From: Priestia taiwanensis
GTDB taxonomy: Bacteria > Bacillota > Bacilli > Bacillales > Bacillaceae_G
Reading direction: 5' to 3'
DNA length: 64,000 nucleotides
NCBI RefSeq assembly: GCF_014638355.1
Contig: NZ_BMFK01000004.1
Span: 124,001 to 188,000, forward strand
Numbering within the stretch: position 1 is the stretch's first letter; every line of letters starts with the position of its first letter. A program made the position numbers and the translations under genes. Shown piece after piece: positions 7,196 through 16,015 of the stretch. The notes under the pieces were generated by a model. The model had not been told where the DNA came from, did no database searches, and saw only the letters and a program-made list of their open reading frames with translations.

Positions 7196-8119
7196 CTATA
7201 ACTCAATAAAAAGGGCGCTATTATGTAATTTATCATATAAATCTTTATTAAGAATCTGAAACATAAATATTCGCGTCCAAAAATAATGCATATCTTTTAT
7301 TCCTGGATTCTTATGAGTAGTACGATTATGAATACCATTTTCGAGAAAGTATTTTGTAATATACCCCATTGTTTCCATACCAAAAACTTTCTTAATATCA
7401 CTTATATCTTCTCTATTTAATTTCCCAAAACATTGTTCCTCCTTATAAAAAGAAATGAAATGCCTACCTTTATAATTAAGAGATAATAATAAACATAATT
7501 GGTTAATAATAATCTCTTGTGCATTTCTTTCATGGATACTAAGGCATTCAATACTTTTAGGAACAACGTTACTTAATTTATAACCACAATGATGACAAAA
7601 ATCGATACTTAATTTAACTGATAATACTGGATTTTTTCTACTGCACCCAGGACAGCGCGTTTCTAAAAGACACTTATGAACATTACAAATTTTAACAAAC
7701 TCTAAATTCCATAGTAATCTATCATAAACCAACGCTAAACTACTTTCATCTTCCTCAAAGCAACTTGGGCACCATACCCTGTACTTCTTCACATCCCTGC
7801 CATATATATACTCAGGAAAAAGGTACAAAGAAAGGAAGGCAATATCAAATCTCTTGGTTAACTTACCTAGTGCTGCGGTTATTTCCTGATTATAAAGCAT
7901 TTTCCCTCGATTAAAATAATCTGATTGAAAAGAGATTGGTTTACTCACTAACCTTTGCTTATATATATACGTAAAAAGTGCCCTTATCCTAATGTGATGT
8001 ACCTTACATAAACGCATAATAAAACTGGTCAAACTCTCAACATTAGCTGTCCCTATGCCTATAGGATCAAGGTTATAGAAAGAACTCCTACTTTTAAAAT
8101 ATTCATGCTGTATTAACAT
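7196..8119 (-). CDS. tniQ: TniQ-family target-selection protein (TniQ1, short form)
   Basis: The 307-residue protein opens with the TniQ signature (YNLDPIGIGTANVESLTSFI at 15-34). It then carries zinc-binding pairs C117/C120, C145-H148-C150, C156/C159 and C175/C178, as in TniQ/TnsD proteins. A GGAGGT site lies 8 nt before the start, overlapping the stop of tnsC. TniQ proteins link the AAA ATPase TnsC to a target. In CRISPR-associated elements a short TniQ joins Cascade or Cas12k, while in Tn7 TnsD binds DNA itself. No CRISPR genes occur here and this copy lacks the DNA-binding C-terminus of TniQ2, so its partner or target is unknown. It is the last gene of the tns operon. Confidence 0.9.
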   Translation of the reverse strand: MLIQHEYFKSRSSFYNLDPIGIGTANVESLTSFIMRLCKVHHIRIRALFTYIYKQRLVSKPISFQSDYFNRGKMLYNQEITAALGKLTKRFDIAFLSLYLFPEYIYGRDVKKYRVWCPSCFEEDESSLALVYDRLLWNLEFVKICNVHKCLLETRCPGCSRKNPVLSVKLSIDFCHHCGYKLSNVVPKSIECLSIHERNAQEIIINQLCLLLSLNYKGRHFISFYKEEQCFGKLNREDISDIKKVFGMETMGYITKYFLENGIHNRTTHKNPGIKDMHYFWTRIFMFQILNKDLYDKLHNSALFIEL

Positions 8120-8124
8120 CGAAA

Positions 8125-9252
8125 TTAACCTCCAACAGCATCTCTTTTAGGCTTTCGTTCTCCCACTTTCCTATTGTTCTTATTTTTTCCTTCATTATAT
8201 ATAGTTTTAATTTCTGGATTATGGTGAATATCCTCATCTTCCTCCTTAAGTAGTAAATTCATCACATCATCACTACTCTTGTTTGTAGCATTTACACTGG
8301 CTTCTCCGTTGATTGCCTCGTTAGCTAATTTATAAGCTTGATTCGGTGTCAACGCAAATTCTTTAAAATCCTCAATTTTCAACTCCTGTATATGAGGATT
8401 TTCAAGTAACTTATATTCTAATGTTGTTGAAACTAAATCCTTTAGGATTCCTATACATCCAACGCTAACTTGATAAAAATACTGCCAATGCTCCTTTAAA
8501 TTAGGCTCTATAGCTATCGGAATATGTTTTTGTAGATTCCAAAGGGTTTTAATAAATATTTCTTGTTCTTGTCGTTTCTTTATATCATACCGTCTAAAGT
8601 GTATATCTAATCCACGTCTTGATAATTGTCCCTGTGAATCTCGAAAATCTAAAAGTTCATATGTTCCAAATAAAACATGTGGGGTTTCTGTTGTAGAAGC
8701 TAAAGATTTTATCATATTCATTTGATTATTCGAGGATCTTGCAGATGAATTAAATGTAATATGTTGGGCCTCGTCAATGAAGAAGGCTAGCGTTTCCCTA
8801 TGCTTAAGTGCCTTTTCTAATGAACTCCTTAAATTACGATTTACATCTTTTTTATTAATTTCCATACCGAAATCTACATCCTTTTTATGATTAACTAATG
8901 GCTCATTTAAAGCTAATAAACACCTAATATAATGATCTCTCCAATCATAATAACCTTTATCCGGTGCTCTCGCTTCTATTCCTGTTATCGGAATAAATCC
9001 TGGATCTTCTGTTATCCGTCCCATTAATGCATCAATAATTCGCTTTGCTACTTTCCTAATCAAAGTAGACTTCCCTACCCCACTTGGTCCGTAAACCAAA
9101 AAAATACTTTTCATTGAAGGGTTCATGATTCTCTGAAATAAAGTATTATAGGCCACTATAAAAAATGGGTGTGCAACAGTAAAATCATTGAAGTAATTAA
9201 CACGTTCAGCTAATGGTTTCTCAAGTAACTCTATCGGAAACTCTCTACTCAT
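8125..9252 (-). CDS. tnsC: TnsC/TniB-type AAA+ ATPase, transposition regulator
   Basis: The 375-residue protein has Walker A GPSGVGKST (55-63), Walker B with Asp160-Glu161 (AFFIDEAQH), a sensor-like FGTYELL segment and a long polar C-terminal tail rich in Lys, Asn and Glu. In Tn7-like systems this ATPase assembles on DNA at a site marked by TnsD/TniQ and recruits the transposase. The start lies 4 bp after tnsAB and the stop overlaps the ribosome binding site of tniQ1, so the three are translated from one mRNA. The tail (from about 320) may mediate the contact with TnsAB, as C-termini do in relatives; this is inference. Confidence 0.93.
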   Translation of the reverse strand: MSREFPIELLEKPLAERVNYFNDFTVAHPFFIVAYNTLFQRIMNPSMKSIFLVYGPSGVGKSTLIRKVAKRIIDALMGRITEDPGFIPITGIEARAPDKGYYDWRDHYIRCLLALNEPLVNHKKDVDFGMEINKKDVNRNLRSSLEKALKHRETLAFFIDEAQHITFNSSARSSNNQMNMIKSLASTTETPHVLFGTYELLDFRDSQGQLSRRGLDIHFRRYDIKKRQEQEIFIKTLWNLQKHIPIAIEPNLKEHWQYFYQVSVGCIGILKDLVSTTLEYKLLENPHIQELKIEDFKEFALTPNQAYKLANEAINGEASVNATNKSSDDVMNLLLKEEDEDIHHNPEIKTIYNEGKNKNNRKVGERKPKRDAVGG

Positions 9253-9256
9253 TTAT

Positions 9257-11965
9257 TCACAACCCTTCATATGATTCAAATTCTACATTTAAAATATCAA
9301 GATCATTCTTAGCAAGCCTTTCTTCTTGGTTATTAACAACTAACCTGATGTTCTCACTTGTAAGTACCTTTTCTACTTTCGGTTCTTGTTCAACTTCTTC
9401 TGATTTACTCTTTCCACCTTCTATAACATAAAGATTTCTCATTGCTCTATCTTTAAGACGTTGTGATAACAATAATTCTTCACTTTCAATTGAATTTAAA
9501 AACTCAGCTAGCATTTTAATAGTAATATCTTGTTTTTTCTCACTTAGTACTGTTCTTCGCTTTAATTCTTCGAAAGCAATATTAACTTCTTTTTCCGAGC
9601 GATTTTTAAAAATATTAAATTTCTCCGATTCCAGCTCAATCCATCTATTATTAATGAATGCATATGCAATTCCCATATTAAAAGGGTCGTATCTAACAAA
9701 GACCTGACTATTTTCAATCAAACCGTTTCTTAAAACAGGTGACCAATAATAAATTCTATTAATCTTTACGCCATACCCTGGCAATACCTTTGCTGTACCT
9801 TTTTTTGTTGTTGGTAGCGTTAAAGTCTTAAAAGTTTCATCATATGCTACTCTTACTATTTCTCTCGCTCCACTAGTTTTAACACTTTGTTCATACATAT
9901 CATGTGGGGATATACCTAATCCAGTATGTTCAGTCTGATCATAAATCTCATATGTCCATTTGTTTAATACTCTAACAAAATCCTCCAACGTCCAAATTGA
10001 TGTATTTTTAGGATTTATTTCTTTAACAACTTGTCTTACATTTTTCATAATTTGTGTATTGCCCATCAAATTATTAATGAACATTTCATTTGTTGTTCCA
10101 AACAACCTTTCAATAACATTTCCAAATCTTGCTTTTGCAGCTGGTCGTCTAAATTTCACACAACGATTTCTAGTAAGTAGCGTTTCAAAATATACGCTTT
10201 CGAATTCTTTTCCCCCATCTACCACAATCGTACTTGGGAACCGCGAATATCTCTTAACACATTCCCTTAAAACCATCATACAACTGCGATAGCTCGGTGG
10301 ATCATATGAAATATACGTTGCCAATACCCTTCTGGAAAAGGCATCTACTAAAAACGTTGCCCAAGGTCTTCCAAGATTTCTATCTGTTACTGAACATCTT
10401 AATTCTATATCCAGTTCAGTATGGTCTAAATGACAGATTTCAAAAATTCTATCTCCGTGCCTTGGAGTATCTGGCCATAATTCATGAAAAAATTCTCCAA
10501 ATGCATAGGCTGCTTTTGGGCCTTTTCGTTTCTTCACTTGATCATAACGTGGTGTTTCTTTCACTTTCTTTGTAAACGTATAATAACTCGATGGATCATA
10601 ACCTTTATCCATACAAGCTTGGCAAAATTGTAAATAAACCTTCTTCATGCTAGATTGCCTTATATTTTCATATTTCTCCTTGATATACGTTTCCATTAAT
10701 ACTTGCACATCATCATCAATTCGCTGGGTTCTATTACCCTTTTTATACTCCTCAGACAATAAACCAACATAACCAGATCCATACTTTTTCTCTGCTGACC
10801 TGTATTTCCTTATCCAATTCCATATCGTCCTTTCCGATATGGACTCTTCTCCTGTATATTCCTTACCATTAAGATAAGGCTGAATCGTAGTAAATCTTTC
10901 ATTCGCTCTTTCGAGTTCTAAAGGGCTTGCTCTTTTAATAACTTCTAACTCTTTATTATCAAAATCATTTCTCGATATCCCTTTTATTTTTCCTTCTTTT
11001 AATAAATATTCAAATGTAGCTATTGGGACTTCTATCGTTTCTTTTTCATCATTAATTAGAACTATGGATGTATTACCCGCATTTAAAATATCCCAAATAA
11101 CTCCATCCCAAATGATTTTTTCACCTGAACTAACTTTGAAAGAAACACTCATTTCAGAGCTAAATACTGATGTAGATAAAGTCATATTACTTAAAGCATC
11201 CTTATATTCTTTACTGATGTATAACCTTGCAGAAAGTTCTGGAATCGATTCATCCTCGATATCCATATAAAAATCGCCCAAGATAAATGCAATATATAGG
11301 TTATCCACCTGAAAATCTTTAATTTTTTCCAATAACTCTCTAATAGTGATCCCCGGATTTTCACTAATCACTTTACATATGTAGTCTTTCTTTTCCTTTT
11401 CAATACTGAGATTTCCTTTTAAAAGATAATCTTCTAGAAATTTAATATTTCGGACGTAATTCATATTTAAATCCTTTGAAATTTTCACTCTAAAAGAAAG
11501 CCCATAATTTTCTGCATATTGTTCAGCAGGAGGACATCTCCATAACCCCTTTTCATCTAATTGATATCTTTCTGGATATTGAATAGACAACTTTATTATT
11601 TCATCTTCGGTTTTCCATTCTTCCCATCCTATCCAATCTTCACTAATTACAAAGAAATCGGCAGTATAAAGATGTGCTCTATTTCTCTCATTAATTTGAT
11701 ACGATATTTTAAACGAAGGAGGTTGATCATAATACTCTTGAACACTTTTGTCATGCTCTTTCTCAAAAATTGCTGGAAGTTCAAGAGTTTTACTTTCAAA
11801 TTGAATGGACAGACCCATCTTTTTACTTGGGTACGTACCTACAACATTTTGTCCATTACTTCTTACACGCCGAGCCGGTTCTGAATCACGAATTCTTTTT
11901 ATATAGGCTATTGTTTTATCTTCCAATCCTTTTGATTTTAGAAAAGTCTCAATATCCTTAATCAA
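9257..11965 (-). CDS. tnsAB: Fused TnsA-TnsB transposase
   Basis: The 902-residue protein is a natural fusion. Residues 1-180 form a TnsA-type PD-(D/E)XK endonuclease with Glu77 (QEYYDQP), Asp103 (TADFF) and Glu116/Lys118 (WEEWK). A winged-helix segment follows (about 190-250). TnsB follows, with a helix-turn-helix near 375-390 and an RNase-H-fold core carrying Asp514 (CHLDHT), Asp583 (VVDGGKEF) and Glu619 (NVIERLFG). The D-to-E spacing is exactly 35 residues. Having both nucleases predicts double-strand excision and cut-and-paste transposition. Translation starts at TTG (11965). AAGGAG lies 12 nt away, with an ATG-ATG-AAC-TAA mini-frame in between, so initiation may involve re-initiation. 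Confidence 0.94.
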   Translation of the reverse strand: MIKDIETFLKSKGLEDKTIAYIKRIRDSEPARRVRSNGQNVVGTYPSKKMGLSIQFESKTLELPAIFEKEHDKSVQEYYDQPPSFKISYQINERNRAHLYTADFFVISEDWIGWEEWKTEDEIIKLSIQYPERYQLDEKGLWRCPPAEQYAENYGLSFRVKISKDLNMNYVRNIKFLEDYLLKGNLSIEKEKKDYICKVISENPGITIRELLEKIKDFQVDNLYIAFILGDFYMDIEDESIPELSARLYISKEYKDALSNMTLSTSVFSSEMSVSFKVSSGEKIIWDGVIWDILNAGNTSIVLINDEKETIEVPIATFEYLLKEGKIKGISRNDFDNKELEVIKRASPLELERANERFTTIQPYLNGKEYTGEESISERTIWNWIRKYRSAEKKYGSGYVGLLSEEYKKGNRTQRIDDDVQVLMETYIKEKYENIRQSSMKKVYLQFCQACMDKGYDPSSYYTFTKKVKETPRYDQVKKRKGPKAAYAFGEFFHELWPDTPRHGDRIFEICHLDHTELDIELRCSVTDRNLGRPWATFLVDAFSRRVLATYISYDPPSYRSCMMVLRECVKRYSRFPSTIVVDGGKEFESVYFETLLTRNRCVKFRRPAAKARFGNVIERLFGTTNEMFINNLMGNTQIMKNVRQVVKEINPKNTSIWTLEDFVRVLNKWTYEIYDQTEHTGLGISPHDMYEQSVKTSGAREIVRVAYDETFKTLTLPTTKKGTAKVLPGYGVKINRIYYWSPVLRNGLIENSQVFVRYDPFNMGIAYAFINNRWIELESEKFNIFKNRSEKEVNIAFEELKRRTVLSEKKQDITIKMLAEFLNSIESEELLLSQRLKDRAMRNLYVIEGGKSKSEEVEQEPKVEKVLTSENIRLVVNNQEERLAKNDLDILNVEFESYEGL

Positions 11966-12015
11966 TTAGTTCATCATCTCCTTAAAAATATCTAGCCAAT
12001 TAAAATTTAAACTAA

Positions 12016-13335
12016 CTAACCTAATTTAATGCTCTCTTTTTCTTTTAATGAATTCCATTTTTGCTGTAATAAGCTCTCTTGAAGTACTCCCTCACCAATT
12101 ATTTTTTCCATCTTCCTTCTACTTGGATATTCATTTTTTCTAATCAATTGATAGAAAACTTCTTCTACTTCTCTTAACTTCTCTACATCTCTACGATCTT
12201 TCATATATTTTAAATGCTTATTATAAATTCCCTTTATCTCACTACATTCTTTTGGATACCGCCGAGAAAGTAATTTCCGATCACATCCAAGCTTCCCTGC
12301 TATTTCACTTATTGATAACGGTAATTTATCCGTTATCACAAGATTCAAGTAGTCATTAATCTCCTGATGATTGTGCCTTTTTCTTTCTTTGCTATCAGTT
12401 GTTCTTACTATAGGATTCTTTATTACTTTTGATTTATAGTTCACTTCTTTATTATTTAAAAATTCAGATAAATTTATACGTAAAAATCCACAAATTTTTA
12501 TTAATGATTTAATCTCAGGTAGACTCCCTCCACTAAGCCAAGTAGCTATTGTCGACAAAGGAATATTTAATTCTCCAGCCATTCTAGAACTTTTCCCTTC
12601 AAAACACTCATTAATATAATAATTAATTGCACCGATTACATGCTCTCTGTTTTTCTGTTCTCTATAAGTATTATTCTGAGCTACGATATCTTCTATAATA
12701 TCAATTGAAGCATGATTTTCGTATATTGGCTGAGCACCATTATTTAATATTACTCCTAACCATTTTTCACAGATAAAGCAACAACCAGGCATAGACTTCC
12801 TAGTCAAAATTGGATTCGTTTTATTACAAAAAGGGCATCTAAATGATAAATAACAATTATGCTTAGTACAAATATTTACCATCTCAAAACTCCAAATTAG
12901 GCGTTCATATGGTATTCCTTGATTCGATATATCATCCTCATAGCACGAAGAACACCAGGCCCTTTGTTTTTTTAATAACCCCCTGGAAGGTAAAACACTT
13001 AACCAACTTAATAATGTTGTCGCGCTTAAATCTTTTCTACATGTTAACTTTTCAAAAGCAACTATAAAATTTCCCGCAAGATTTCCTATACCATTCAATC
13101 CACTTGAAGATTTATAAATACCTTCTCCACCCTTGATTGCCTGATTCACTAAATATCTCTTATCCAGCATAGGTGTAATTATCTTTGCCATTAAATCACC
13201 CGTGCTTATTGAATGTTGAATAGCTAAACGTGAAATATAACCACTAAACGACTCAACATAAGGTGTACCTATACCAATAGGTTCTAGATTATACACTTTA
13301 CTTCTTGCAAAATCAGCATATATTTGATCAAACAT
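12016..13335 (-). CDS. tnsD: TnsD-like TniQ-family targeting protein with C-terminal helix-turn-helix domains (TniQ2)
   Basis: The start at 13335 is chosen over 13344 because GGGAG has workable spacing only to the former. The TniQ signature is YNLEPIGIGTPYVESFSGYI. Zinc pairs follow at about C128/C131, C156-C161, C167/C170 and C186/C189. Unlike TniQ1 it carries a Cro/XRE-like helix-turn-helix (about 250-295, STIATWLSGGSLPEIKSLIK) and a second one (about 340-375, ISEIAGKLGCDRKLLSRRY). It is therefore the likely sequence-specific protein that recognises the ssrA 3' end and recruits TnsC. It is the first gene of the tns operon, 50 bp before tnsAB, and faces an upstream inverted repeat that could mediate autoregulation. 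The symbol reflects role by analogy. Confidence 0.87.
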   Translation of the reverse strand: MFDQIYADFARSKVYNLEPIGIGTPYVESFSGYISRLAIQHSISTGDLMAKIITPMLDKRYLVNQAIKGGEGIYKSSSGLNGIGNLAGNFIVAFEKLTCRKDLSATTLLSWLSVLPSRGLLKKQRAWCSSCYEDDISNQGIPYERLIWSFEMVNICTKHNCYLSFRCPFCNKTNPILTRKSMPGCCFICEKWLGVILNNGAQPIYENHASIDIIEDIVAQNNTYREQKNREHVIGAINYYINECFEGKSSRMAGELNIPLSTIATWLSGGSLPEIKSLIKICGFLRINLSEFLNNKEVNYKSKVIKNPIVRTTDSKERKRHNHQEINDYLNLVITDKLPLSISEIAGKLGCDRKLLSRRYPKECSEIKGIYNKHLKYMKDRRDVEKLREVEEVFYQLIRKNEYPSRRKMEKIIGEGVLQESLLQQKWNSLKEKESIKLG

Positions 13336-13361
13336 AACAAACATCTCCCATATTTAAATTA

Positions 13362-13391
13362 AAATTCATTTTTAACAAGAATGAATTTTTT
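13362..13391. promoter_or_regulatory. Inverted repeat upstream of the tns operon (candidate operator)
   Basis: AAAATTCATT and AATGAATTTT form 10-bp arms about 10 nt apart. They lie 30-55 bp before the first tns gene and cover a possible minus-strand -35 element (TTGTTA). A repressor here, perhaps the helix-turn-helix protein TniQ2 itself, could keep transposition low. Confidence 0.5.
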
Positions 13392-13413
13392 AATACAAAT
13401 TTCTAAATAAAAA

Positions 13414-13441
13414 AGCCTCAAAAACAATAGTTTTTGAGGCT
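13414..13441 (-). terminator. Intrinsic terminator closing the ars operon
   Basis: AGCCTCAAAAAC pairs perfectly with GTTTTTGAGGCT (4-nt loop), with a T-run on the minus strand. It lies between the phosphatase gene and the tns operon and insulates transposition genes from arsenic-induced transcription. Confidence 0.92.
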
Positions 13442-13448
13442 CACTAAA

Positions 13449-13874
13449 TTATACATATAAACGTTTTAATACTTCTTTCATTTCAGGGTTAATATTAATG
13501 ATTGAACGAACTTCTTTTGCTTTTTGTTCAGCTTCTTCCACAGTAGAAGCCTGACCTAATTCCAACAAAATTCCTGTTGCAACTGTACCTGTACGGTTAC
13601 GTCCACCTGAGCAATGGAAATATACTGTCTTACCTTGTTCCACAGCTTCTTTTACAGCTCCTATCGCATTTTTTACTGACTCGTCTTGCCCTTCTACACC
13701 TTCTACAATTGGACAAACATGGCGGTTAGCTTCGATTGGAAATCCTTCCGGTTCTTGGCCTCCTGCACGTAAATCAAACACTTCTGTAATACCCTGTTTT
13801 TCTACTGCTTCTTGTATAGCATCAACGCCACCAATATATATTTTTCCTTTAACTAGTTCGTGATAGTTAGTCAT
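13449..13874 (-). CDS. Dual-specificity/tyrosine phosphatase-like protein of the ars operon
   Basis: The 141-residue protein contains the CX5R phosphatase loop HCSGGRNRTG (Cys88, Arg94), a preceding FDLRAGG segment with a candidate general acid (Asp34), and the fold of beta-lactamase-hydrolase-like or dual-specificity phosphatases. It is the last gene of the arsenic operon, 31 bp after the HesB-like gene. Its role is not known. A reactive cysteine in a phosphate-type pocket could bind arsenate or hydrolyse an arsenate or phosphate ester, but signalling or repair roles are equally possible. GGAGAC precedes the start. Confidence 0.82.
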   Translation of the reverse strand: MTNYHELVKGKIYIGGVDAIQEAVEKQGITEVFDLRAGGQEPEGFPIEANRHVCPIVEGVEGQDESVKNAIGAVKEAVEQGKTVYFHCSGGRNRTGTVATGILLELGQASTVEEAEQKAKEVRSIININPEMKEVLKRLYV

Positions 13875-13905
13875 GTTTGTTAGTCTCCTTAATCAATATC
13901 AATAT

Positions 13906-14187
13906 TTAACAACAACTAGATCCGCCACTCATAACAAGGCCGGCACCTTGTTGGTCTTCTACATAATCTAAAATAAGAGTGTTTACTATATCTACTACTT
14001 GCGGGTCAATAGCAACCTCAATACCATTTACTGTTTCTTTCACATCATTTTCTTGTGCTTCTGCTAAATTAACATTGTAACTTGGGCCACAACATCCAGA
14101 ACCATCAAATGCAAATCTTAATGTTGAAACACCGTTTTCTTTCATAATATTTTCGATAAACTCTTTTGCTTTGTCTGTAATATTCAT
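13906..14187 (-). CDS. IscA/HesB-like protein with paired cysteines
   Basis: The 93-residue protein has the HesB/IscA fold pattern (LRFAFDGSGCCGPSYNVNL and the QGAGLVMSGGSSCC tail) with Cys32-Cys33 and Cys92-Cys93. In A-type carriers three cysteines bind iron or an Fe-S cluster. The vicinal pairs here would also suit trivalent arsenic. Its place between arsA and the phosphatase gene suggests a role as a thiol buffer for As(III), or in repairing Fe-S clusters damaged by it; both are inference. The ribosome binding site is GAGGAAGAAG. Confidence 0.85.
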   Translation of the reverse strand: MNITDKAKEFIENIMKENGVSTLRFAFDGSGCCGPSYNVNLAEAQENDVKETVNGIEVAIDPQVVDIVNTLILDYVEDQQGAGLVMSGGSSCC

Positions 14188-14236
14188 TTCTACTTCTTCC
14201 TCCCCAGCATTAATATAACTAATTGAAAACTTCTTT

Positions 14237-15997
14237 TTATTTAATTAAAGCTTTAAGTTTCTCATATCCCAAAATATCCTCAGGCTGCCATGGGATAATA
14301 ACACAGTTACTATCTGATTCTCGTTGAACTGCTTCAATCCATTTCACTTCAGATTGTGCTCTTCCTTTTAATACAGGATCACTTGTATCTGTGGCATAAA
14401 AACTTTGATTTATAACCCACCATTTTGGATTAATATCCGCACGCTTTAAATCTTCTTGTAAACGACTTGCCTCATGCACTGGTGTAGCCTCCGCTAGCGT
14501 TACAATGACAACACTTGTTTCTTCTGGATTACGAAGACGTGGTAACAAGTTTTTTACAGACTGTGGTACTTCACCAGAAGATCTTGCGATTTCTTTATGA
14601 TACGTTTGTGTAGCATCTAATAACAACAACGTATGACCTGTTGGTGCTGTATCAATTACTACAATTTCATCATTCGCTCTCTCAACAATATCTGCTAAAG
14701 CCCTAAATACCGCAATTTCTTCCGTACAAGGAGAACGTAAGTCTTCTTCTAAATACTCCAAACCTTCTTCATCTACCATCTCTTGCGCCTGTTCTATAAC
14801 TTCTTTACGGTAATTTTCAACTTCTACTTTTGGATCAATGCGACTAATTGTAATGTTTCTTTGTTCATCATGTAAAACATAATCAATATGTGCCGCTGGA
14901 TCAGTTGTAGTTAAATGTACACGATGTCCCTTTTCAGCAAGACCAACTGCAATGGTTGAGGCTATAGTTGTTTTTCCTACTCCACCTTTACCCATTGTAA
15001 AAATAACTCTCTTCCCTGTCTCAGAAAAGTCTTTAATCAAATTTTGAAGAGCAGGTAAATTAATTTCTTTTTGTTCTTCATCTAAGATTGAAAGGTTCTC
15101 TATTGGCTGAACCAATTTCCTCATATTCTCTATCCCAGTAACATTGAATGGCACTAATGGAACTTCATATGTTGGAAGCTCTTTTAACTCTTCTTCCATA
15201 TTTTCTAATGCGCCCGATTGCCTTGTAAACAATGCCTTAGAGATACTATCGTTAGGCATATGATTCATGAGAATCCCATTAACAATTAAATATTGATTAC
15301 TAACCCCAATCTGCCTTAACTCCTTAGCTGCTCTTTCTGCTTCTTGTAACGGTGAACTATCAGGACGTGTAACAAGTAACAATGTTGTCTGCTTCGAGTT
15401 AGATAAAGCCTCAACAGTTTGACTATACAACTCTTTTTTATCGCCCAGTCCTGCTAATGGACCTAAACAAGATGCACCATGTGTGCTTTCTTCTAAGAAT
15501 CCACTCCAAGCTGTTGGAAGCTGAAGAAGGCGTAGTGTATGGCCTGTTGGTGCTGTATCAAAGATTATGTGATCAAAATTTGTTGTTAATTCTTTATTTG
15601 TAAGTAATGTTGAAAACTCATCAAAAGCTGCAATTTCGACTGTACAAGCCCCTGATAATTGTTCTTCCATTGTAGCGATAACTGCATCAGGTAATTTTCC
15701 CCTATAAGGACCCACAACACGTTCTTTATATTCGTTCGCTGCCATTTCTGGATTAAGGTTTGCTACCTGCAAATTAGGAACATTAGGAATTACTCTCGGC
15801 TTGTTAGTTAACTCTATTTCAAATACGTCTTGTAAATTAGATGCTGGATCTGTACTAATTAACAAAACACGTTTACCCATATCTGCTAACGTAATAGCCG
15901 TCGCACATGCAGTAGATGTTTTCCCTACACCACCTTTACCGGTGAAGAATAGAAACGGTGTAAAGGTCATTGTACTTGGATTATATAGGTTTGCCAT
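14237..15997 (-). CDS. arsA: ArsA, arsenite-stimulated pump ATPase
   Basis: The 586-residue protein is a tandem duplication with P-loops GKGGVGKTSTA (20-30) and GKGGVGKTTIA (about 337-347). Each half carries the DTAPTGHTLRLL or DTAPTGHTLLLL signal motif. The metal-site cysteines are in SGACTVEI, HGASCLGPL and RSPCTEEI, matching Cys113, Cys172 and Cys422 of E. coli ArsA. It binds As(III) passed from ArsD and couples ATP hydrolysis to efflux through the membrane carrier encoded upstream. The gene starts 19 bp after arsD. The full set of binding residues suggests it is functional. Confidence 0.95.
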   Translation of the reverse strand: MANLYNPSTMTFTPFLFFTGKGGVGKTSTACATAITLADMGKRVLLISTDPASNLQDVFEIELTNKPRVIPNVPNLQVANLNPEMAANEYKERVVGPYRGKLPDAVIATMEEQLSGACTVEIAAFDEFSTLLTNKELTTNFDHIIFDTAPTGHTLRLLQLPTAWSGFLEESTHGASCLGPLAGLGDKKELYSQTVEALSNSKQTTLLLVTRPDSSPLQEAERAAKELRQIGVSNQYLIVNGILMNHMPNDSISKALFTRQSGALENMEEELKELPTYEVPLVPFNVTGIENMRKLVQPIENLSILDEEQKEINLPALQNLIKDFSETGKRVIFTMGKGGVGKTTIASTIAVGLAEKGHRVHLTTTDPAAHIDYVLHDEQRNITISRIDPKVEVENYRKEVIEQAQEMVDEEGLEYLEEDLRSPCTEEIAVFRALADIVERANDEIVVIDTAPTGHTLLLLDATQTYHKEIARSSGEVPQSVKNLLPRLRNPEETSVVIVTLAEATPVHEASRLQEDLKRADINPKWWVINQSFYATDTSDPVLKGRAQSEVKWIEAVQRESDSNCVIIPWQPEDILGYEKLKALIK

Positions 15998-16015
15998 TGC
16001 CGTTCACTTCTTTCT

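Noticed and set aside
9960-11961. Several plus-strand frames of 68-110 codons opposite tnsAB
   Set aside because: They are antisense shadows of a clear transposase with full catalytic residues and have no ribosome binding sites.
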